Below, piece by piece: positions 27,769 through 35,683 of a DNA stretch of 64,000 bases. The notes beneath the pieces are model-generated. The model saw only the letters and a list, made by a program, of their open reading frames with translations, did not search any database and was not told where the DNA came from. The DNA is from JAENVT01 sp963773085 (lineage in GTDB: Bacteria > Actinomycetota > Acidimicrobiia > Acidimicrobiales > Ilumatobacteraceae): NCBI GenBank assembly GCA_963773085.1, contig CAVYZS010000014.1:124001-188000 (forward strand), read 5' to 3'. The translations under genes and the position numbers were made by a program. How positions within the stretch are numbered: the stretch's first letter is position 1; the number at the start of each line of letters is the position of its first letter.

Positions 27769-28086
27769 ATGCGCGAACTGCTCGACGACATCGATCGCTG
27801 GCGTGCCGCCGGGAAGGCCGTGGCTGTTGCCCGCGTCGTCGATATCGAGGGCTCCGGGCCTCGTGAACCGGGCGCCGCGATGGCGGTCAACATCGACGGC
27901 GAGGTGGCCGGGTCGGTCAGTGGCGGTTGCGTCGAGGGCGCCGTCGTCAGCGAGGCGTTGGCGATCCTGAACGGCGACGCAGAGCCGCGGATCATCACCT
28001 TCGGATACAGCGACGACGAAGCCTTCGCCGTCGGGCTGACGTGCGGCGGAACCATCCGCTTGTTCGTCGAACCCCTCGACTGGTGA
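27769..28086 (+). CDS. small XdhC_CoxI-domain protein
   Basis: About 105 residues forming one XdhC_CoxI domain: MRELLDDIDRWRAAGKAVAV, VVDIEGSGPREPGAAMAV, DGEVAGSVSGGCVEGAVVSE and GLTCGGTIRLFVEPLDW. Actinobacteria often carry such a short XdhC next to a full-length one. It is in frame with the VWA domain of coxE copy 2 (see that entry). The ATG at 27769 would overlap the expected TGA. The next XdhC gene starts 4 bp after the stop. Role: molybdenum-cofactor handling for CODH. Confidence 0.75.
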   Translation: MRELLDDIDRWRAAGKAVAVARVVDIEGSGPREPGAAMAVNIDGEVAGSVSGGCVEGAVVSEALAILNGDAEPRIITFGYSDDEAFAVGLTCGGTIRLFVEPLDW

Positions 28087-28090
28087 GACC

Positions 28091-28894
28091 ATGACGATCT
28101 ACGAACTCCTGCGCGAACGAATCAAAGCCGAACAACCCGTCGCCCTGGCGACCGTGGTCGACGGCCCGCACGTCGGCGCCAAGCTGATCGTCACGACGAC
28201 CGATCCGCCGGTCGGCGACCTCGGTGATCCCGAGTTGACCCGCATCGTCGGGCGCGACGCTGTCGCCGAACTCGAGGCTGGGCGCAGCGGCATCCGCAAC
28301 TATGGCCCGGAAGGCCAGACCACACCGGAGGACCTGGTCAACACCCCGACAGTCCGGATCTTCGTCGAGAGCTGGGCCCCACCCCCGCAGATGTGGATCT
28401 TCGGCGCCGTCGACTTCACCGCCGCGCTCGCCAAGGTCGCCAAGATCCTCGGCTACCGAGTGACGGTCTGCGATGCCCGTGAGGTGTTCGCCACACGACG
28501 CCGCTTCCCGATGGCCGATGAGGTCATCGTCTCGTGGCCCGGGCCCGTGTTCGCCGAGCGCGGCGCGACACTGCGCCAACGCGATGCCGTGTGCATCTTG
28601 ACTCACGACCCGAAGTTCGACGTGCCCGCCGTGCAGGGCGCGCTGGCAACCGGCGTCGGATACATCGGGGTGATGGGCAGTCGCAAGACTCACGCCAAGC
28701 GCATGGAACGACTGGCCGAGGTCGGGATCGACCAGCCCGAGCAGATCGAGCGGCTGATGTCGCCGATCGGTCTCGACCTCGGTGCCCGCACCCCCGAGGA
28801 AACCGCGATCTCGATCTGCGCGGAGATCATCGCCCGGCGCACCGGGCGGGCGACGCCGTCGTTACGCGGGTCCAGCGGGCCGATCCACGGCTGA
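28091..28894 (+). CDS. XdhC-family molybdenum hydroxylase maturation factor
   Basis: 267 residues, intact. An N-terminal XdhC_CoxI-like part (QPVALATVVDGPHVGAKLIV) precedes the Rossmann domain (PPPQMWIFGAVDFTAALAKV, GYRVTVCDAREVFATRRRFP, THDPKFDVPAVQGAL, GYIGVMGSRKTHAKRMERL, LDLGARTPEETAISICAEII). XdhC proteins bind sulfurated cofactor and pass it to apo-hydroxylase. The N-terminal half lacks the glycine/cysteine pattern SGGCVEG found in the small upstream protein, so the two probably complement each other. It ends the second accessory operon (coxD-coxE-xdhC-xdhC). Confidence 0.88.
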   Translation: MTIYELLRERIKAEQPVALATVVDGPHVGAKLIVTTTDPPVGDLGDPELTRIVGRDAVAELEAGRSGIRNYGPEGQTTPEDLVNTPTVRIFVESWAPPPQMWIFGAVDFTAALAKVAKILGYRVTVCDAREVFATRRRFPMADEVIVSWPGPVFAERGATLRQRDAVCILTHDPKFDVPAVQGALATGVGYIGVMGSRKTHAKRMERLAEVGIDQPEQIERLMSPIGLDLGARTPEETAISICAEIIARRTGRATPSLRGSSGPIHG

Positions 28895-28898
28895 GTTC

Positions 28899-28954
28899 CG
28901 GCCGCCAAATCTCGGCCGCCAAACCTCAGCCGCCAAGACTCAGCCACCAAGACT
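28899..28954. repeat. four 14-bp tandem repeats filling a convergent spacer
   Basis: Four consecutive 14-bp units with consensus CAGCCGCCAAGACT (28899, 28913, 28927, 28941), differing at one to four positions, plus a partial fifth. The array starts 5 bp after the xdhC stop and reaches the stop codon of the opposing NlpC/P60 gene. The unit length is not a multiple of three, so it is not coding. Confidence 0.9.
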
Positions 28955-29583
28955 CAGCCGATCGGATTACCGAACTTTGCTCGTTTGACACGACGATTGG
29001 CGAGGTCGTCGACCTCGACGGTTCGTCCGTGGCCGACCGCATGAACGATGAGGTTGTCGACACCAAGCCAGATCATCACGTGGCCGGGGTAGTACACCAG
29101 ATCGCCGGCCTGCGCCGTGTCGAGTGTCCGCGCCGCAGCGCCGCGGATCTGACCACGGCTCTGATGGGCCAGTGTCACTCCGGCCTGCGCCCAGGCGAAC
29201 GATGTGAGGCCAGAGCAGTCGAAGCCGACGCCGACCTTGCTGGAATTGCGGTGGTACGGAACGCCGATCTGGGTCAGCGCCGACAGCAGAGCGATCTGGT
29301 GGGACTGATCAGCAGCGGCCCAGGCTTGGTGAAGCCGACCTGCGTCGGCTCCGAGGCGAGCGGCCACGGCAGACGAGGCATCCTCGAGTCGGATCGCGAA
29401 CCTGTCGGTGTCGAGTGCAGCGAGTGCGGCGGCGGCGCTAGTCGCGACGACGTCGAACTTGGCTGCTACCGAAACCCTGGGCAGCGCGGCTGCAGCAGCG
29501 GAATCGGCGGTACCGACCACCAGGCCGGTGCATATGAGCGAACCCGCAACCGCAAGTGTTGCAAGTTTCTGACGGAGTGTCAT
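28954..29583 (-). CDS. secreted NlpC/P60 cell-wall peptidase
   Basis: 209 residues. The start MTLRQKLATLAVAGSLICTG begins a signal peptide ending AAAA near residue 32. An alanine-rich helical region follows, then the NlpC/P60 domain: catalytic Cys in GFDCSGLTSFAWAQAG, catalytic His in GHVMIWLG, and a further polar residue in IVHAVGHGR. Such enzymes cut peptidoglycan peptides during division or remodelling. A longer reading from 29793 has no signal-like start and is rejected. The gene has a long leader (see the spacer entry). Confidence 0.9.
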   Translation of the reverse strand: MTLRQKLATLAVAGSLICTGLVVGTADSAAAAALPRVSVAAKFDVVATSAAAALAALDTDRFAIRLEDASSAVAARLGADAGRLHQAWAAADQSHQIALLSALTQIGVPYHRNSSKVGVGFDCSGLTSFAWAQAGVTLAHQSRGQIRGAAARTLDTAQAGDLVYYPGHVMIWLGVDNLIVHAVGHGRTVEVDDLANRRVKRAKFGNPIG

Positions 29584-29896
29584 GTGGAAGGTCCCATCTT
29601 GTACGGATGTGCACCGCCCGCCTCGGGCAGATGCTTTGGTCGTGATGAGAAGAAATCCGTTGAAATCGTTGGGATATCGTCGGGAATTCTTCCTGCACAC
29701 GGCGAAAGCGCCATACGTGAGCGCCCACCGCATTCGTTTCTGCGTCAGGGGGGTGCCGACACACGAACGCCGCCATGACCCGCTGTTACGCATTACAAGT
29801 TATCGTCATCAAACCGCAATACTTAAGTCATCTGTAACACTTTCGTCATAAAGTGACAAGGATCACCTGTCACACCGGGGGCCATATGCTTGGCCG
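29584..29896. other. 313-bp divergent spacer between nlpC/P60 and mocA
   Basis: Longest gene-free stretch of the window. The part near the mocA gene is AT-rich, with a repeated TCGTCAT (29803 and 29843) and several GTNACA-like words, and probably holds both promoters. The nlpC leader of some 200 nt could be structured, but I found no match to the conserved cores of the ydaO (c-di-AMP) riboswitch, which often precedes such genes. Confidence 0.6.
29853..29873. promoter_or_regulatory. inverted repeat upstream of mocA
   Basis: GTGACA (29853-29858) and TGTCAC (29868-29873) are perfect arms separated by 9 bp, ending 23 bp before the mocA GTG start. Size and position fit a dimeric repressor site, but the protein is unknown. 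Confidence 0.4.
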
Positions 29897-30466
29897 GTGA
29901 CGACAACCGCCGCCCTTCTCGCCGCCGGCGGAGGGACGAGATTCGTCGGCCCGACGCACAAGTTGCTGGCAACTCTCGATGGTCGACCGGTGTTCCGATG
30001 GGCTCTCGACCATGTCGTGTCGGCAGGCCTCGACCACGTCGTCGTCATCACGGGTGCCATCGCTCTGGACATCAACGATGCCGGCGTCACCATCGTTCAC
30101 AACGAGCACTGGGAGCACGGCCAGGCCGGCTCACTACAACTCGCGATCCGCGCGGCTGAGGCCCACGACAGCGAATTCATCGTGGTCGGTCTCGCCGATC
30201 AGCCGTTCATCCTCGCCTCGGCTTGGCGAGATGTCGCCGCGTGCGACTCAACTGCCCCGATTCTCGTCGCGACCTACAGCGGCAAGCGGGGACCGAACCC
30301 GGTCCGATTGCATCGTTCGGTGTGGTCACAGCTTCCGACCATCGGTGACGAAGGTGCACGGGCCCTGATGCGCCTTCGCCCGGATTGGATCGATGAAGTA
30401 GCGTGCGAAGGCTCAGCGGCTGATATCGACACGTTGGAGGATCTCGGACAATGGACAAACTTCTGA
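29897..30466 (+). CDS. MocA/MobA-like molybdenum cofactor nucleotidyltransferase
   Basis: 189 residues, intact. The nucleotidyltransferase motif AALLAAGGGTRFVGPTHKLL (consensus LAAGxGxRxG...K), the metal-site region VVGLADQPFI and the product-binding GPNPVRLHRSVW place it with MocA/MobA enzymes. In CODH clusters this protein is expected to convert molybdopterin to its cytosine dinucleotide form, the cofactor of xanthine-oxidase-family enzymes. The GTG start follows a palindrome. It overlaps coxG by 16 bp, so the two are co-transcribed. Confidence 0.88.
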   Translation: MTTTAALLAAGGGTRFVGPTHKLLATLDGRPVFRWALDHVVSAGLDHVVVITGAIALDINDAGVTIVHNEHWEHGQAGSLQLAIRAAEAHDSEFIVVGLADQPFILASAWRDVAACDSTAPILVATYSGKRGPNPVRLHRSVWSQLPTIGDEGARALMRLRPDWIDEVACEGSAADIDTLEDLGQWTNF

Positions 30467-31137
30467 ACGAATTCACGGTGCATCGGCCGATCGCAGAGAC
30501 GTGGAACGTGTTGACCGACGTCGAACGAATCGCCCCTTGCATGCCGGGAGCCGCCCTCGAGGAGATCGAGGGCGACGTGTTCCGTGGTGTCGTCAAGGTC
30601 AAGCTCGGTGCGATTTCGACTGCGTTCAAGGGTCAGGCCAACTTCGTCGAACGCGACGACGCTGCACACCGCGCCGTGCTGAAGGGCGAAGGTCGCGATA
30701 CAACAGGCAAGGGCAACGCCAGCGCGTTGATCACCGCGCAACTCGAATCGATCGACGCAGATACGACCAAATGCGTCGTCGAGACCGACCTGCACATCAC
30801 GGGCAAGGTTGCCCAGTTCGGCCGAGGGATCATGGGAGACGTCAGCAAGAAGCTGATGAACCAGTTCGCCACCAACCTCAACACCATGCTCGACCAGCAA
30901 CCCGATTCCGTGGCACCGGCCGCTGCCACAAGGTCCGGAGACGTGGCGACGAACGGCGCTGCCGCAACCGGCGCTGCCGCAGCCGGCGCTTCTGGCGTTC
31001 GCAAGATCGAGGGCCCGGCCGCAGCCCCGATCGAGCTGTCCGACGTAGCCGGCTCGGCGATTCTCAAGCGCCTTCTGCCGCTGGTCGGTGGGCTCGTGGT
31101 GCTGTGGATCGTCGTGCGGCGTCTCAGCCGTCGTTAG
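30451..31137 (+). CDS. coxG: CoxG, SRPBCC-family membrane factor for CO dehydrogenase
   Basis: 228 residues, intact. Residues 1-150 are an SRPBCC (START-like) domain, MDKLLNEFTVHRPIAETWNV with CMPGA and AQFGRGIMGDVSKKLMNQFA. An Ala/Gly-rich linker (about 155-195) leads to a C-terminal membrane helix (LLPLVGGLVVLWIVVRRL). CoxG is needed to attach CODH to the membrane in Afipia and is linked to quinone access in mycobacteria. Its presence completes the form I accessory set. It overlaps mocA, and the DUF501 gene follows at once. Confidence 0.93.
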   Translation: MDKLLNEFTVHRPIAETWNVLTDVERIAPCMPGAALEEIEGDVFRGVVKVKLGAISTAFKGQANFVERDDAAHRAVLKGEGRDTTGKGNASALITAQLESIDADTTKCVVETDLHITGKVAQFGRGIMGDVSKKLMNQFATNLNTMLDQQPDSVAPAAATRSGDVATNGAAATGAAAAGASGVRKIEGPAAAPIELSDVAGSAILKRLLPLVGGLVVLWIVVRRLSRR

Positions 31138-31141
31138 TCAC

Positions 31142-31585
31142 GTGGGCGACGATGTCGCTGCCGTGCGCGAGCTGATCGGCAGGACACCCCAGGGCGCGTT
31201 CGAGGTCGTGGTTCGCGACGACGCGGGAAATCCGGTGGTGCTCCGCAACGCCCCGTTGTTGGCTGACGGCGAGCCGATGCCCACCCGCTATTGGCTCGTG
31301 GGAAGGCGCGAGGTGCTCGCCATCAGCCGGCTCGAGGCGGGTGGAGGCGTACGCCGTGCCGAGGCCGAGATCGATCCGACCCTGGTCGCCGACGCTCACG
31401 CCCGGTATGCCGCCGAGCGGGATGCAACCCTGCCGCCGGGCCACACCGGCCCGCGCCCGCACGGCGGCGTCGGCGGCACGCGAGTGGGTATCAAATGTCT
31501 GCACGCCCACTACGCCTGGTTCCTGGCCGGAGGCGATGACCCGGTCGGTGCGTGGGCTGCTCGACAGTTGGACGGTCGATCGTGA
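31142..31585 (+). CDS. DUF501-family protein
   Basis: 147 residues, intact. Conserved DUF501 blocks are visible: IGRTPQGAFEVVVRDDAGNP, MPTRYWLVGRREVLAISRLE, and the C-terminal GGVGGTRVGIKCLHAHYAWF followed by LAGGDDPVG. The family is widespread in actinobacteria, usually near cell-division and exopolyphosphatase genes, and its biochemical role is unknown. GTG 31142 starts just after the coxG stop; the stop overlaps the next start (GTGA). Confidence 0.85.
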   Translation: MGDDVAAVRELIGRTPQGAFEVVVRDDAGNPVVLRNAPLLADGEPMPTRYWLVGRREVLAISRLEAGGGVRRAEAEIDPTLVADAHARYAAERDATLPPGHTGPRPHGGVGGTRVGIKCLHAHYAWFLAGGDDPVGAWAARQLDGRS

Positions 31586-32055
31586 ACACGGTCACGATTC
31601 GACTCGGCGACGAGGTGACCGTCGTCGATCTCGACGGCCAACGGCACGTCATTCCGCTCGGCGCGGTCACGCTCAGCGTCAACGAGTTGGCGTCCGACCC
31701 GCCGCGCCCGGAGGAGTTGACCAACGCCATCGGTGCAGTGGTCGATCATCTCGACGACATGTTGCGTGCCCTGCCCGCGGCAGTCGAGGCCGAAGACGTG
31801 GGCATCGTCGGCGAACTTGCCAACGTCATCGCCGCCGTCGAGTTCGGGGGCGATCCGCCGCTGCCGTTCCTACTCGGCCGCGCTGCCGCTGAGGACGTCT
31901 TCCGCACTGTCGCCACCGAATCGTCAGCCGAGCGGGCCCTGAACCCTGGCCTTCCGGTCGAGGCGGTGGGCACCATCGTCGGTGCGTGCTGCATCGTGGT
32001 GGCCCTGATGCGCCACCTGCACCTCGACGAGATCGATGTGGGGGTACAGTCGTGA
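31582..32055 (+). CDS. hypothetical protein downstream of DUF501
   Basis: 157 residues, intact, not recognised. It opens with two short beta-like strands (NTVTIRLGDEVTVVDLDGQR) and is otherwise helical and acidic, ending in a hydrophobic stretch (IVGACCIVVALMRHLHL). Both ends overlap neighbours by 4 bp (GTGA), showing translational coupling with the DUF501 and acetyltransferase genes. Confidence 0.7.
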   Translation: MNTVTIRLGDEVTVVDLDGQRHVIPLGAVTLSVNELASDPPRPEELTNAIGAVVDHLDDMLRALPAAVEAEDVGIVGELANVIAAVEFGGDPPLPFLLGRAAAEDVFRTVATESSAERALNPGLPVEAVGTIVGACCIVVALMRHLHLDEIDVGVQS

Positions 32056-32690
32056 CCTTCGGTCGGCGCGGCGGGCTGCATCCGTCGATTGCGGTCGAGC
32101 CGGGCATGCGGCTGTACGGGAAGCGAATAATGCTGCGGCCGCTGATGGCCGCCGACTTTCCCCAATGGACAGAGGTGCGACTGCGCAATGAGCAGTGGTT
32201 GACCCCGTGGGAACCTCTTCGGGCCAACAACATCGCTGACCCGACACGACACCGCGACGCGTTCAACTCGCGTTGCGCAACTCGCGACCGCGAGCGCCAG
32301 GTGGGCACCTCCTACGGCTTCGGGTTGTTCGTCGACAACGCCTTTGCCGGGGAGATCAACATCAACAACGTCGTCCGTGGAGCATTCCAATGCGGCGTCG
32401 TCGGATACTGGATCGACGAACGCCAGGCCGGAAACCGGTACATCGCCGAGGGGGTCGCCGTGCTCTGCAGGTTTGCCTTTGACGAACTCCACCTGCACCG
32501 CCTGGAGATCTGCATCGTGCCGCGTAACACCAACAGCCGGAAGGTGATGGAGGTGTTGGGCATCCGCGAGGAAGGCATCGCCGAGCGCTATCTGGAGATT
32601 CACGGTGTGTGGGAGGACCACATGCGCTACGCGATCACCGCCGAGGAGTGGCAAGCGCGGCGAGACGAATTCGCCGCGGTGTGGGGCTGA
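32052..32690 (+). CDS. RimJ/RimL-type GNAT N-acetyltransferase
   Basis: 212 residues, intact. The RimJ-type GNAT fold is indicated by RIMLRPLMAADFPQWTEVRL, GEININNVVRGAFQCGVVGYW, the acetyl-CoA loop region DERQAGNRYIAEGVAVLCRF, RLEICIVPRNTNSRKVMEVL and GIAERYLEIHGVWEDHMRYA. These enzymes acetylate N-termini of ribosomal or other proteins. It is coupled by a GTGA overlap to the gene before it. Confidence 0.88.
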   Translation: MTFGRRGGLHPSIAVEPGMRLYGKRIMLRPLMAADFPQWTEVRLRNEQWLTPWEPLRANNIADPTRHRDAFNSRCATRDRERQVGTSYGFGLFVDNAFAGEININNVVRGAFQCGVVGYWIDERQAGNRYIAEGVAVLCRFAFDELHLHRLEICIVPRNTNSRKVMEVLGIREEGIAERYLEIHGVWEDHMRYAITAEEWQARRDEFAAVWG

Positions 32691-32708
32691 CGAGCCTGAG
32701 CTCGCTAA

Positions 32709-33020
32709 TCAGTCACTGGCAATGCGGAAAGCTTGGGCCTTTGCCTTGCGGATGCTCGTGCGCCGCTTCCACATCTTCATCTTCCAGTGACGCTTGGTGT
32801 TGTTGCCGGTGCCGGCCTTGGCCTTCTCGGCATCGTGATGGTGCGAAGGCACCCAGGCCCGCCCTGGCTCGTGCACCTCGTCTGGTTCGTAACCGGCACT
32901 GACCTGCGCTGCAACGGCGTCGAGTTCGCTGTGTATGCGATGTCGCTCGTTGTGGGCGTGGGCTCGCGAGTCCATCTTCGGCGGTGGGATCGCCTCTTGA
33001 CTGCGATGACGCTGGCTCAT
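32709..33020 (-). CDS. small basic hypothetical protein
   Basis: 103 residues, not recognised. It is rich in His, Arg and Lys, with a strongly basic C-terminus (KRHWKMKMWKRRTSIRKAKA) that could bind nucleic acid. A perfect GGAGG ribosome site sits 6 bp before ATG 33020, and a long inverted repeat lies in the leader. These support a real gene in spite of its odd composition. Confidence 0.6.
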   Translation of the reverse strand: MSQRHRSQEAIPPPKMDSRAHAHNERHRIHSELDAVAAQVSAGYEPDEVHEPGRAWVPSHHHDAEKAKAGTGNNTKRHWKMKMWKRRTSIRKAKAQAFRIASD

Positions 33021-33050
33021 GAAGTACCTCCGTTGTGTTGTCGGAACGTA

Positions 33051-33091
33051 CGGTGTGGGAGCTACCCGTACGAGCACGGTAATCCACACCG
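33051..33091 (-). promoter_or_regulatory. inverted repeat in the leader of the small basic protein gene
   Basis: CGGTGTGG (33051-33058) and CCACACCG (33084-33091) form a perfect 8-bp stem around a 25-nt loop, 30-70 bp upstream of the start at 33020. It may be a leader hairpin or an operator. Confidence 0.4.
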
Positions 33092-33154
33092 ACAGGGGTT
33101 CGAAAGGCACGATGCGTAACATTCGTGCGCGCTTTTGGCGACACCAGGTACGGG

Positions 33155-33910
33155 TCACGACTTGGTGCTGATCTTGGCCTGCAACGCTGCCAGCCGCTCG
33201 GCGAACCAGGGCTGACGGGTGCTCCACAACTGCGGATCGAGTTCGCGCTCGACTGCTTCCGCATGGTTGTCGATGTCGGCCATCGCCTGAATGGTCTTCT
33301 TGGTCTCGATCGCCAGTTCGCGCGGTGCACTGGCCGCGCGGGCAGCCATCGTCTGCGCCGCGACGAGCAATTGGTCGTCGTCGACGCAGCGATGGGCGAG
33401 ACCGATCCGTGCCGCCTCTTCACCGTCCATGACTTCACCGAACACGACGGCCGCCATGGCCACCTGCGGCCCGGCAATGCGACGCAGCATCCAGGTGTGG
33501 CCGCCACCGGGGTGCAGTCCGATCTGCAGGAACCGGGTGTCGAACGTGCCCGGCGACCGGCAAGCCGCACGTCACACCCCAGCGCCAGGTTCATCCCGGC
33601 ACCGACGGCTGCACCGTTGACCGCGGCGAGCGTCGGCAGCGGGCTGCGGGCGATCCGCAGGAACCCTTCGTAGATCGCACCGAGGCTGGCTTCGTCCGGC
33701 TTCGGCGAGATTGCCGAGGTTGGCGCCGGCACAGAACGCCGGCGCTGCACCCGTGACCACGATGGCACCGACGGTTGTGTCGGCTTCGATCTCGTCCATC
33801 GCTTCGACGATCTCGGCGACCATCGCCGCAGTGAGCGTGTTGCGCTCCTGCGGGTTGTTCAGGGTCAGCGTGGCGACGCCTTCGGAACGGGACACGACGA
33901 CGAGCGACAT
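33155..33910 (-). CDS. enoyl-CoA hydratase/isomerase family protein, frameshifted twice
   Basis: About 250 residues. The crotonase core is readable in three frames: N-terminal SLVVVSRSEGVATLTLNNPQ with AIVVTGAAPAFCAGANLGNL (first oxyanion-hole segment), a middle part TLAAVNGAAVGAGMNLALGC (second oxyanion-hole GAG), and a C-terminal part VAMAAVVFGEVMDGEEAARI with AIETKKTIQAMA. Shifts lie near 33710 and 33540. The start ATG is at 33910. The exact substrate cannot be inferred. Confidence 0.8.
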
Positions 33911-33949
33911 GACCCCACCGTAGCGTTGGCGGGGTAGCGTCAGAAGCTG

Positions 33950-34561
33950 ATGCTCGACCATGTGTTCACCGACGCGATCAGCGCGCTGCGCGACGCGTTC
34001 GAGGGAGCCTTCCTCGAACGTCAGGCCTTCGACGAGCACTTCCAGGTCGACGTGCTGCTCGGCGACTTGTCGTGGGAGACGTCGTACGGACTGCCCGGCG
34101 AAGGCCAACCGCCGCGAGTGGTCGCCCACATCACGTTCGACTGGCCGAGTTGGAGCCAGACCGCGTATCGCAGTTGGTGCGTCGACGAGGTGCTCGATCG
34201 ACAACCGGCGATCGAGATGGAGATCGTCTTTCGCGTGCAGCGGCTGATCGCCCAACCCGAGCCGTCCGTCGTGGAACCGGCGATGCCGGAAACCAGCCCG
34301 TTGATCGGCGACGAGCGCCTCGAGCGGGCCGGTCTGACCGTCGAGATCGGTCACTTCGACGGCATCGACGGAGACGCCGAGTACGCGATCGAGGTGACCT
34401 ACGAGGGCCTGTACGAACTCGCCGAGGAGACGCTCGCCGACGGCGCCAGCACGTTGCTCGACGAGCACTTCGGCAGCTTGGGCGGCTGGATCTCGTCGAC
34501 CCTCGTGAGGCTCGGCGACCTCAAGCTCGGCTTCCGCCCCGCCGACGACGCCAGCCTCTGA
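33950..34561 (+). CDS. hypothetical acidic protein
   Basis: 203 residues, intact, not recognised. It is acidic (many Asp/Glu) with no signal peptide or membrane segment. The N-terminus reads MLDHVFTDAISALRDAFEGA and a second half AGLTVEIGHFDGIDGDAEYA. ATG 33950 is 39 bp from the divergent crotonase start. The uninterrupted frame and GC-rich third positions support coding. Confidence 0.65.
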   Translation: MLDHVFTDAISALRDAFEGAFLERQAFDEHFQVDVLLGDLSWETSYGLPGEGQPPRVVAHITFDWPSWSQTAYRSWCVDEVLDRQPAIEMEIVFRVQRLIAQPEPSVVEPAMPETSPLIGDERLERAGLTVEIGHFDGIDGDAEYAIEVTYEGLYELAEETLADGASTLLDEHFGSLGGWISSTLVRLGDLKLGFRPADDASL

Positions 34562-34565
34562 CAGT

Positions 34566-34608
34566 CCAGGTACGAAACATTCGGGGCACCCGAACAATCG
34601 GTGCCTGG
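34566..34608. terminator. possible bidirectional terminator
   Basis: In the 53-bp spacer between converging genes, TTCGGG/CCCGAA (34580-34594) and GGCACC/GGTGCC (34585-34605) are mutually exclusive perfect stems. The outer CCAGG/CCTGG could extend the second one. There is no U-tract. Confidence 0.4.
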
Positions 34609-34614
34609 CCGCGG

Positions 34615-35570
34615 TTAGAGGGCGCCGCCGCGGGCCCGCAGTTCGGTGCGGATGGCTTCGGCGATGTCGAGCGCGAGGATCTCGGCGCCGGTCTCGTTGA
34701 GGTGGAAGCCATCCTCGCGGCGCACTCCTTGAACACCGTTGTCGCGAGGATCCTGCACAACGTCGTGCGAAACCTCCGCTGAGACCGGAGAACCGCTTCC
34801 ACGTGTCGATGAACACGACCTTCGGGCGCTTGGCGGCCTCGGCCATGACGACCTCGTTCTGCACCTGCAGCCGGGCGGTGACGTCGGGGTTGTCGTCGTT
34901 GGGGATGCCGACCCAGATCAGCGTGCGGTTGTCGCCGCCGAGGTAGTCCATCGCCGCGCCGACCCGCTTGCCGTACTCGGCACGCCAGTCGGCGTCGTCG
35001 ACCGCCGGATCCCGGGGTGTGCTGCACGGCCCAGGTCTTGTCGACATTGCGCAGGCCCTGGGCATCGTTGCCACCGAACGTGACCACGACGATGTCGGGG
35101 TTGACTGCCGGGATCTGCTGGGCGAAGTACGACGGCCAGTCGAAGAAGTCGGGCCGGCTGAGACCCGACGACACCTTGTAGTCGAGCGTGGTCGAGACCA
35201 TGCCGGTCTGCTTCATCAGCTTGTCGAGGTACGGTCCGAACGTGCCGGCGTCGCTGTCGCCGGCGACGTACAACTCGGCCGGATCGGCCGCCGACGGCGA
35301 CTGTCTTCTCCTTCGGCGTAGCAGCTCCGTCGTCGATGTCGACGTCGATGCCGGGGTCAACGGCGTGACACCGTCGCTGACGATCAGCGAGGTGCTCGGC
35401 GCAGTCGGCGCCGCCGAGGTGGGCTGACTGGGCCCACCGAACACCGCCGTGACCATCGTGTACAGCAGGAACAGCACGGCGACAGCGGCGATCCCGGCGA
35501 CGACGCGCCGCGCGACATAGACACGATCTGGCAGGCGCTGGCGCGGTGGTTGTACAGGGGCGAGGTACAT
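34615..35570 (-). CDS. membrane-anchored SGNH/GDSL hydrolase (DUF459-like), frameshifted
   Basis: About 318 residues. An N-terminal membrane helix (VVAGIAAVAVLFLLYTMVTA) and a Ser/Thr/Pro linker precede the SGNH domain: block I AELYVAGDSDAGTFG (GDS serine), block III VVVTFGGNDAQGL (GxND), and block V DGFHLNETGAEILA (DxxH). At least three shifts (near 35010, 34790, 34745) separate these blocks. It is probably an extracytoplasmic acyl- or acetyl-esterase acting on cell-surface polymers. It is divergent from the nucleoside-transport operon. Confidence 0.78.
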
Positions 35571-35683
35571 CGTCTACCGGGGCCAATGCTACGGGACCAA
35601 CGGGTGGGGACAGGTGTCTCGCCACGGGTTAGAATGCCGAACGGATATTCCTATCCATCCATCACACTCCAAGGGGGAGAACA

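Noticed and set aside
28895..28956. CRISPR array
   Set aside because: The 14-bp units are contiguous without spacers, so this is a simple tandem repeat. No other direct-repeat/spacer pattern was seen in the window.
29584..29880. ydaO-type (c-di-AMP) riboswitch before nlpC/P60
   Set aside because: Position and target gene fit, but none of the conserved core segments could be recognised on the minus strand.
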